Source: Mycolicibacterium aubagnense (GTDB lineage Bacteria; Actinomycetota; Actinomycetes; Mycobacteriales; Mycobacteriaceae). From it: a stretch of DNA of 64,000 nt. Both the position numbers and the translations under genes were made by a program. This document shows, piece after piece, positions 58,813 through 64,000 of this stretch (its first letter is position 1; the number at the start of each line of letters is the position of its first letter). Location: the NCBI RefSeq assembly GCF_010730955.1, contig NZ_AP022577.1, positions 4,030,001-4,094,000 on the forward strand. Reading direction: 5' to 3'. The notes below the pieces were generated by a model. The model was not told the DNA's origin. It did not search any database and was given only the letters and a program-made list of their open reading frames with translations.

Positions 58813-58853
58813 TATCTGTACCCGTTGGTAGCAGTCAGAGTATCTGTGTCCCG
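58813..58853 (-). promoter_or_regulatory. Direct repeats upstream of desA1
   Basis: TATCTGTACCCG (58813-58824) and TATCTGTGTCCCG (58841-58853) are 28 bp apart, within 60 bp of the desA1 start. On the coding strand they read CGGG(ac)ACAGATA. They may be half-sites for a desaturase repressor; MadR is the described TetR controller of desA genes in mycobacteria. Match to its site is not verified. Confidence 0.4.
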
Positions 58854-58925
58854 TAGTGACATCAAGTTGCTGTGACGCATGTCCGTTTGGTGATTCTGAA
58901 CTGTGATGTCGGGGTTTGTTACGTG

Positions 58926-59513
58926 TTACCGGTGCGACGGCACCCGGCTTGTCAACATGTCGACGCAATAATCGACGAACTGTTCGCGCGTGGCCGGCAG
59001 CTTGCCGTTCAAGTATCCGGTGAACAGCGCGGTAAGAGCGCCGATCAGGCTGGTGGCTTCCAAAGCGCGCCGGGCGGGATCGCCGTCCGGGAACATCTTG
59101 TGTTGCAGCAGCTCGATGAAACTCGGCATCCAGTCGGCGCCCGAGCGGGTGAGAACCGGCTCCTGGGCCGGGGCGATCAGCAGGACGCGACCGCGGGTCG
59201 GATCGTCGACCATCATCGTGACGAACCGCTCGACGGCGTCGCGCGGGCTCTGTGACGACGTCAGCGCCGCCATGGCGGTGGTGCACACCTCGTCGTACAC
59301 GGCGCGGACGAAATCGTCACGGTCGGTGAAGCTTTCGTAGAAGTAGCGCTCGGTCAGGCCGGCGGTGCGGCACACCGCGCGGACGGTCGCCGCCGGGCCG
59401 CCGGAATGGCCGAGCGCGGCGATGCCGGCGTCGATGAGCGCCTCGCGGCGCCGCGTCGGGCGGTCCGCCAGGGGGACGGTGGACCAGCGGCCCTGTCGTT
59501 GACCGGAAGGCAC
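58926..59513 (-). CDS. TetR-family regulator (Rv0825c-like)
   Basis: 195 residues from GTG 59513. The HTH is ATVRAVCRTAGLTERYFYESF near 42-62. It is divergent from the MpaB-like oxygenase gene across 63 bp with a CTGAC-N10-GTCAG palindrome. It probably represses that gene. In M. tuberculosis the same pair is Rv0825c-Rv0826 by my recollection. Confidence 0.88.
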   Translation of the reverse strand: MPSGQRQGRWSTVPLADRPTRRREALIDAGIAALGHSGGPAATVRAVCRTAGLTERYFYESFTDRDDFVRAVYDEVCTTAMAALTSSQSPRDAVERFVTMMVDDPTRGRVLLIAPAQEPVLTRSGADWMPSFIELLQHKMFPDGDPARRALEATSLIGALTALFTGYLNGKLPATREQFVDYCVDMLTSRVPSHR

Positions 59514-59531
59514 GTGACTCCTAGGCTATGG

Positions 59532-59551
59532 CTGACAACGTGTGTAGTCAG
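59532..59551. promoter_or_regulatory. Candidate TetR operator
   Basis: CTGAC (59532-59536) and GTCAG (59547-59551) form a perfect 5-bp inverted repeat with 10-bp centre in the divergent gap. Short arms make it tentative. Confidence 0.35.
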
Positions 59552-59576
59552 AATACCCGCTGACATCCAGGAAAGA

Positions 59577-60587
59577 ATGCCGGTGACTCAAAATACTTCC
59601 GACGCATGCCCCATGACCAGCGACTCTGCGCCCGTGACGGCCGGCTGCCCGGCTTCACCCGGTGGCTATGACACGGTGCCGCTGGGGCCGGACTCGCTGA
59701 CCTGGAAGTACTTCGGCCAATGGACCGGGCTGTTCCAGGGCACCTGGGCCGGCTCGATGCAGAACATGCATCCTCAGCTCGGCGCTGCGGTGGAGGAGCG
59801 CTCGATCTTCTTCATGGAGCGGATTCCGCGGCTGCTCCGGTCGATCTATCCGATCGGCGGCGTGGTGTTCGACGGTGACCGCGCTCCCAAGACCGGCGCC
59901 GAGGTGCGTGACTATCACGTCGGGATCAAGGGCGTCGACAAGCAGGGACGCCGCTACAGCGCGCTCAACCCCGACGTCTTCTACTGGGCGCACGCGACGT
60001 TCTTCAAATCCACGCTGTTGGCGGCCGAGAAGTTCGGCGGCGGGATCTCTGAAGCGGACAAGCGACAGCTGTTCGACGAGCATGTCACCTGGTACCGCAT
60101 GTACGGCATGAGCATGCGGCCGGTGCCGGAAACGTGGGAGGGCTTCCAGGTCTACTGGGATCACATGTGCCGCAACGTGCTGGAGAACAACTACGCGGCA
60201 CGCGAGGTCATGGATTTGTCGACCATGCCCAAACATCCTTCTCTGCAATGGATTCCGGATTGGCTGTGGGCCCAGAACCTCAAGGTGATGCAGCGCTTCC
60301 TCACCTTCATGACGGTGGCCCTCTATGACCCGCCGGTGCGGGAACTGATGGGCTACTCGTGGTCTGCCCGTCAGCAGTGGGTGCATGACCGGCTGTGTGA
60401 CGTGATCACGTTGGTCTCGAAGTACGGCCCGAAGCGCAGGCTGATGCATCCGCGCAAGCGATCGGCGATGGACCGCGCGTCCGGCCGGCTCCCGGTGGAT
60501 TCGCCGTTGGTGGAGACTCCGGCGCGCAACCTGCCGCCCCTCGAATATCGGGGCCAGCCGCAGTTCTATTGCCCAAAGGTCGACTGA
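59577..60587 (+). CDS. MpaB/DUF2236-family oxygenase-like protein (Rv0826-like)
   Basis: 336 residues from the ATG at 59577, with AGGAAAG just upstream. LGAAVEERSIFFMERIPRLLRSIYPIGGVVFDG and DVFYWAHATFFKSTLLAAEKFGG are typical of the DUF2236 family (latex-clearing oxygenase/MpaB relatives), which bind b-type heme through a His and a conserved Arg. The His in YWAH is a candidate. Substrate unknown; hydrophobic compounds are likely. Regulated by the divergent TetR. Confidence 0.88.
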   Translation: MPVTQNTSDACPMTSDSAPVTAGCPASPGGYDTVPLGPDSLTWKYFGQWTGLFQGTWAGSMQNMHPQLGAAVEERSIFFMERIPRLLRSIYPIGGVVFDGDRAPKTGAEVRDYHVGIKGVDKQGRRYSALNPDVFYWAHATFFKSTLLAAEKFGGGISEADKRQLFDEHVTWYRMYGMSMRPVPETWEGFQVYWDHMCRNVLENNYAAREVMDLSTMPKHPSLQWIPDWLWAQNLKVMQRFLTFMTVALYDPPVRELMGYSWSARQQWVHDRLCDVITLVSKYGPKRRLMHPRKRSAMDRASGRLPVDSPLVETPARNLPPLEYRGQPQFYCPKVD

Positions 60588-60698
60588 GCCAGGCGTTTTG
60601 CGGTACTCGCAGCAATTCGAGGGGTCTGTGAGATCGAATTAGCGGCTGGGTCACGGTCGAGCAATGGGCAGGCAACACGCCCGGTGTTTCCTCGGGGC

Positions 60699-61064
60699 AT
60701 GACGAGCATCTATGAGCAGATCGGAGGGGCCGAAGCGCTCGAACAGGTGGTGGCGGACTTCTACGAGCGGGTGCTGGCCGATGCCGAACTCGCCGGCTTC
60801 TTCGCCGGCGCCAACATGTCGCGGCTCAAAGGCCGGCAGGTGGAATTCTTCGCCGCTGCCCTGGGCGGGCCGCAGCCTTATACCGGCGCGTCCATGCGCG
60901 ACATCCACCGCGGGCGCGGAATCACCGTGCGGCACTTCACTTTGGTCGCGGGGTATCTGAGTGAAAGCCTGGCCGCGGTGGGCGTTCCGGCCCGAACGGT
61001 GCAGCGGATCATGGCGGCGATCGCGCCGCTGGCCGGTGACATCGCCACTGCCAAGAGCGCCTGA
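60699..61064 (+). CDS. Group I truncated hemoglobin
   Basis: 121 residues from the ATG at 60699 ([18 protein letters not shown]). The truncated-globin pattern is I-Y-E-Q-I-G-G at the N-terminus, [18 protein letters not shown] after helix B/E, and the proximal His in V-R-H-F-T-L-V near 78. Group I globins (GlbN) dioxygenate NO. The GTG at 60684 in frame has no advantage. It stands alone between the oxygenase and the metal sensor. Confidence 0.93.
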   Translation: MTSIYEQIGGAEALEQVVADFYERVLADAELAGFFAGANMSRLKGRQVEFFAAALGGPQPYTGASMRDIHRGRGITVRHFTLVAGYLSESLAAVGVPARTVQRIMAAIAPLAGDIATAKSA

Positions 61065-61131
61065 GGGCGGCGCCACCGGCCGCCGGCTGTGGTGTCCGAC
61101 TCGGTAGGGCGCCCGGTGATCAGTCCTTAAT

Positions 61132-61166
61132 ACATAATTTTCTGAATACAGAAAATGATGTATGGT
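61132..61166 (+). promoter_or_regulatory. CmtR-like operator and leaderless promoter
   Basis: ACAT-A-ATTTTCTG (61132-61144), AATA, CAGAAAAT-G-ATGT (61149-61161) is a 30-bp near-perfect palindrome (one mismatched pair). It abuts TATGGT (61161-61166), and the start ATG is 6 nt further (61173), so the mRNA is probably leaderless and repressed by its own product. Confidence 0.65.
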
Positions 61167-61172
61167 TGGCGC

Positions 61173-61514
61173 ATGGCGACCCTGCAGCACACTGATGCGT
61201 TGTCGCGTTTCGGTCATGCCTTGTCCGACCCGACGCGCACGCGAATCTTGTTGAGCCTGAACCGAACTCCCGGCTATCCGTCGGACCTGGCCGATCAGCT
61301 GGGGGTCTCCCGCCAGATTCTCTCGAACCACCTGACCTGCCTGCGGGGCTGCGGTCTGGTGGTGGCGGTTCCCGAAGGTCGCCGCATGCGATACGAACTG
61401 GCCGACGGCCGCATCGGGCGCGCGCTGGACGACCTCATGAGCCTTGTCCTGGCAGTGGATCCCGACTGTGTGTGCGTGGGCGCCGATGGCGAGCCCTGCG
61501 GGTGCGCTCAATGA
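61173..61514 (+). CDS. ArsR-SmtB family metal sensor, CmtR-like
   Basis: 113 residues from the ATG at 61173. The recognition helix carries N-H-L-T-C-L-R-G-C-G, giving the two Cys ligands of the alpha-4C site, and the tail adds D-P-D-C-V-C and C-G-C. M. tuberculosis CmtR senses Cd/Pb with exactly Cys57, Cys61 and a C-terminal Cys; the order here is the same. Metal binding would release the upstream operator. The 61155 ATG lies inside the operator and is rejected. Its stop overlaps the efflux gene (ATGA). Confidence 0.9.
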   Translation: MATLQHTDALSRFGHALSDPTRTRILLSLNRTPGYPSDLADQLGVSRQILSNHLTCLRGCGLVVAVPEGRRMRYELADGRIGRALDDLMSLVLAVDPDCVCVGADGEPCGCAQ

Positions 61515-62158
61515 CGCTGACCGATGCGCGTCGCGGCCGGCTCGCCCGGCGCATCAGGTGGCTGGTGGCGGCGACGATCTCCTACAACGTCATCGAGGCG
61601 GTCGTGGCGCTCTCCGAAGGTGCCCGCGTGTCGTCGGCGGCGTTGATCGGCTTCGGTCTGGACTCGGTGATCGAGGTGTCGTCGGCCGCTGCGGTCGCAT
61701 GGCAGTTCGCGGGTACCGACCCCGAAGCGCGCGAGAAGACCGCGCTGCGCATCATCGCGTTCTCGTTCTTCGCCCTCGCCGCTTACGTCGCGGTCGACGC
61801 TGTTCGCGCCCTTGCCGGATTCGGCGAGGCGCGGCACTCGACCATCGGCATCGTGCTCGCCGCGGTGAGCCTGGTCGTCATGCCGGTGTTGTCGTACGCA
61901 CAGCGTCGCGCCGGCCGTGAGCTCGGATCGCGGTCGGCGGTCGCCGATTCCAAACAGACGCTGCTGTGCACCTACCTGTCGGGCGTGCTGTTGGTCGGCC
62001 TGGTGGTGAACTCCGTGCTCGGCTGGGCGTGGGCCGACCCGATCGCCGCACTGGTGATCGCCGGCGTCGCGGCGAAGGAAGGCATCGATGCGTGGCGCGG
62101 TGACGCCTGTTGTGCGCCCGTTGTCCCTGAGCGTGACGAGGGTGGCTGCTGCGACTGA
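61511..62158 (+). CDS. CDF-like cation efflux membrane protein with Cys-rich tail
   Basis: 215 residues from the ATG at 61511, six TM helices. G-L-D-S-V-I-E near helix 2 and A-V-A-D-S-K-Q near helix 5 carry the acidic residues of a cation diffusion facilitator site. The usual cytosolic metal domain is missing. Instead the C-terminus has D-A-C-C-A-P and G-G-C-C-D. Translationally coupled to the CmtR-like sensor, it should export a thiophilic metal such as Cd, Pb or Zn. Confidence 0.88.
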   Translation: MTLTDARRGRLARRIRWLVAATISYNVIEAVVALSEGARVSSAALIGFGLDSVIEVSSAAAVAWQFAGTDPEAREKTALRIIAFSFFALAAYVAVDAVRALAGFGEARHSTIGIVLAAVSLVVMPVLSYAQRRAGRELGSRSAVADSKQTLLCTYLSGVLLVGLVVNSVLGWAWADPIAALVIAGVAAKEGIDAWRGDACCAPVVPERDEGGCCD

Positions 62159-62170
62159 CGGTCCAGCACC

Positions 62171-63805
62171 TCAGTCCGTCCGGGCGGCCAGGTCCCGCTT
62201 GAGCACCTTGCCGGTGGGGTTGCGCGGTAGCTCGTCGAGGAACACCACCTCGCGCGGCACCTTGTAGCGGGCCAGGTTGTCCTTGACGAACTCCTTGATC
62301 TCCGCCTCCGACACGCTGGTGCCCGCCGCGGTAACCACGAAGGCGCGCAGGCGTTTTCCGAATTCCTCGTCGTCGACGCCGATGGCAGAGGCTTCCACGA
62401 TGGCCGGGTGGGTGGCCAGCAGTTCCTCGACCTCGACCGGGAACACGTTCTCCCCGCCGGAGACGATCATGTCGTCATCCCGGCCGTCGATGTACAGCCG
62501 GCCCTTCTCGTCGAAGTGCCCGACGTCGCCGCTGGCCATCAACCCGTCGATGAACTCCTTGGTGCCGCCACCGGTGTAGCCCTCGAATTGTGTTGCCGCG
62601 CCCACGAATATCCGGCCCGTGCCAGGCGACGGCACCTCGCGGCCGTGGTCGTCGAAGATCTTGATCCGGCAGCCGAGCATCGGCGTGCCGACCGAGGTCG
62701 GGGCCTCGCGGATATCGGCCGGCGTGGCCATGGTCGCCAGGGCGACTTCGGTTGAGCCGTAGAGGTTGTAGACCACCTCACCGAGCAGGTCCTGCGCCGC
62801 GGTGGCGACGGCGGCCGGCAACTGGGAGCCGGCGCAGAAGATGGCGCGCAGGCTCGAGGTGTCGTAGCTGCGGACCGTGTGGTCGCCGAGGCCCAGTACG
62901 CGCTGCAGCATGACCGGCACGACGCACACGGTGGTGGCCTGGTGCTTCTCGATGTCCGCCACCAGTTGCTCTGCGTCAAACTTGCGGCGCAGCACCAACT
63001 TCGAGCCCAGGGCGATCGTCATGATGGCGATCAGCAGGCCGGTGCCATGAAACAGCGGCGGCCCCATGATGGTGGCTTCGCGAGCGCGCATCGGAAGCCG
63101 CTCCAGCAGGCCGCCCGGCAGGATGAAGCTGCGCGGCTCCGCGCGCGGTGCGCCCTTGGGCGTGCCCGTCGTCCCACTCGTCAGCAGGATGATCTTTCCC
63201 GGCTTGGCCGGCGCCGGCGGTGCCTTCGGTGACGCGTCGGCCGCGAGGGCGTCGAGATCGTCGGTGGCGCTGTCGATATCGGCGACGAACCTGCCGAGCC
63301 GCGCCTCGATATCGGCGACCAGATCGGTGAATTCGACGTCGTGCACCAGCAGGTCGACCCCTTCGCGATTCGCGACTTCCGCTGCCTGGCGGGCCGAGAA
63401 CGCCGTGTTGAGCCACACCGCGTTGACGCCGGCGCGGGACGCGGCGAACGCCACGATCAGCGGTCCGCGGTGGTTGCGGCAGAGGATGCCGACGGTGTCG
63501 CCCGGGGCCAGCCGTTGCCGGAAGGCGTTGGCAATCCGGTCGACTGCCTCATCGAATTCGGCGTAGGTCAGTTCGCCGCGTTCGTCGGCGATCGCCGGAT
63601 ACCCACCATGGCGGATCGCGGCGATGCGCGGCGCGGCGCCGAACGGACCGTACGTGGCAAGTGCCCGCACGACCTGCACCAACCGGTGCGGCAGATCGAC
63701 GCCGATGGCGCCGGCCCGCACCAGCGCCACGAGGGCGCGGACCTCGAGGCCGGCCCGCCGGGCCGGCTCGGCAACCAGTGAGTTCAGGTCCATCATCTTC
63801 CTCAT
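62171..63805 (-). CDS. Long-chain acyl-CoA synthetase (FadD family)
   Basis: 544 residues. The AMP-binding P-loop is L-L-T-S-G-T-T-G-T-P-K-G near 210. Further motifs are Y-G-S-T-E, Y-I-D-G-R-D-D-D-M-I-V-S-G-G-E-N and the C-terminal acyl-transfer Lys in N-P-T-G-K-V-L-K. It activates a fatty acid to its CoA ester via acyl-adenylate. The ATG at 63805 directly abuts the upstream TAG; internal ATGs (63796, 63793) are alternatives. Confidence 0.93.
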   Translation of the reverse strand: MRKMMDLNSLVAEPARRAGLEVRALVALVRAGAIGVDLPHRLVQVVRALATYGPFGAAPRIAAIRHGGYPAIADERGELTYAEFDEAVDRIANAFRQRLAPGDTVGILCRNHRGPLIVAFAASRAGVNAVWLNTAFSARQAAEVANREGVDLLVHDVEFTDLVADIEARLGRFVADIDSATDDLDALAADASPKAPPAPAKPGKIILLTSGTTGTPKGAPRAEPRSFILPGGLLERLPMRAREATIMGPPLFHGTGLLIAIMTIALGSKLVLRRKFDAEQLVADIEKHQATTVCVVPVMLQRVLGLGDHTVRSYDTSSLRAIFCAGSQLPAAVATAAQDLLGEVVYNLYGSTEVALATMATPADIREAPTSVGTPMLGCRIKIFDDHGREVPSPGTGRIFVGAATQFEGYTGGGTKEFIDGLMASGDVGHFDEKGRLYIDGRDDDMIVSGGENVFPVEVEELLATHPAIVEASAIGVDDEEFGKRLRAFVVTAAGTSVSEAEIKEFVKDNLARYKVPREVVFLDELPRNPTGKVLKRDLAARTD

Positions 63806-64000
63806 CTATTCGGCCGCAACGGGTTCGGCTGCTTCTTCGGCCGTTGCGTGCGCAGCCATCGAATCGCCGAACATCGAGTAGACCTTGTTCCGCACCAGGT
63901 CGAAGGGCCGCGGGCTGAGCGCGTCGGTGAGGGCGGTCAACTGGCCCGACGGCGGGCTCAGCCGGCGCGGGCGGTGCATGATCGCGTCGCACAGCGTGCT
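63806..64000 (-). CDS. 3' end of an unrecognised gene, upstream of FadD
   Basis: The last 64 codons lie before TAG (63808-63806), open to the window edge. Readable parts are LCDAIMHRPRRLSPPSG, FDLVRNKVYSMFGDS and an Ala/Glu-rich tail ending PVAAE. I do not recognise the family. It is one transcription unit with the FadD gene (0-nt gap). Confidence 0.7.
   Translation of the reverse strand, partial: STLCDAIMHRPRRLSPPSGQLTALTDALSPRPFDLVRNKVYSMFGDSMAAHATAEEAAEPVAAE

Noticed and set aside
61155..61172. Earlier ATG (MMYGWR) for the CmtR-like sensor
   Set aside because: It lies within the operator and -10 box; the ATG at 61173 is placed for a leaderless mRNA.

Overview
The window is high-GC actinobacterial DNA, almost certainly from a fast-growing mycobacterium (Mycolicibacterium type). 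The evidence is a cyp51 operon with its ferredoxin, mycothiol synthase MshD, GlnR, DesA1, a cyclopropane/mycolic-acid methyltransferase, an encapsulin with its DyP peroxidase cargo, PstSCAB/PhoU, and a gene order that I recognise as largely collinear with M. tuberculosis Rv0763c to about Rv0826. The synteny is recalled family knowledge, not a search result. I see no IS element, phage, CRISPR array, rRNA or tRNA.

Layout. 1-9.7 kb: a monooxygenase/dehydrogenase region. On the minus strand lie a TetR regulator, cyp123, an SDR, cyp51, a ferredoxin and a SnoaL-like protein, mostly with ATGA overlaps. Divergent on the plus strand are aldA, an SDR, a HIBADH-like reductase, a carboxymuconolactone-decarboxylase-like protein and an uncharacterised 408-aa protein. 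A GGACA-N2-TGTCC palindrome sits at both divergent ends. 9.9-38.6 kb: the purine genes purD, purB, purC, purS, purQ, purL, purF and purM, all on the plus strand and in that order. Between them are cyp126, a mycolate methyltransferase, intact oligopeptidase B, a TetR/DoxX pair, a flavin dehydrogenase, a PAP2 phosphatase, an MBL hydrolase, the encapsulin/DyP pair, an M18 aminopeptidase and several small membrane proteins. 38.6-45.4 kb: DUF3073, YgfZ, a PabC-like enzyme, then a minus-strand sulfur operon (DUF4395, cysA2, sseC2, a 32-aa membrane peptide, nitrobindin). That operon is preceded by a leaderless polycysteine upstream ORF; thiX and a DUF2993 protein lie upstream. 45.6-54.4 kb: glnR-mshD, pstS-pstC-pstA-pstB behind a phased GTTCA repeat promoter, an atypical response regulator, a MarR/quinone-reductase pair and phoU. 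54.5-64 kb: an LCP cell-wall ligase, dusB, desA1, a TetR/MpaB-like oxygenase pair, a truncated globin, a CmtR-like metal sensor with an efflux protein, and a FadD.

Regulation is unusually legible. Three start codons (the 4660 TetR, the polycysteine uORF and the CmtR-like gene) sit 6-7 nt downstream of a TANNNT -10 box, as expected for leaderless mRNAs. Perfect or near-perfect palindromes mark candidate operators for six regulators. A hairpin family of about 52 bp occurs three times exactly at gene ends and often supplies the stop codon. A larger composite inverted repeat at 22.07-22.19 kb encloses an intrinsic-terminator-like hairpin. The most interesting less-explained items are the promoter/mini-ORF/double-hairpin transcript at 41.03-41.25 kb, the stop-codon hairpins, and two genes whose conserved N-termini are only reached if CTG codons overlapping upstream stops are used as starts.
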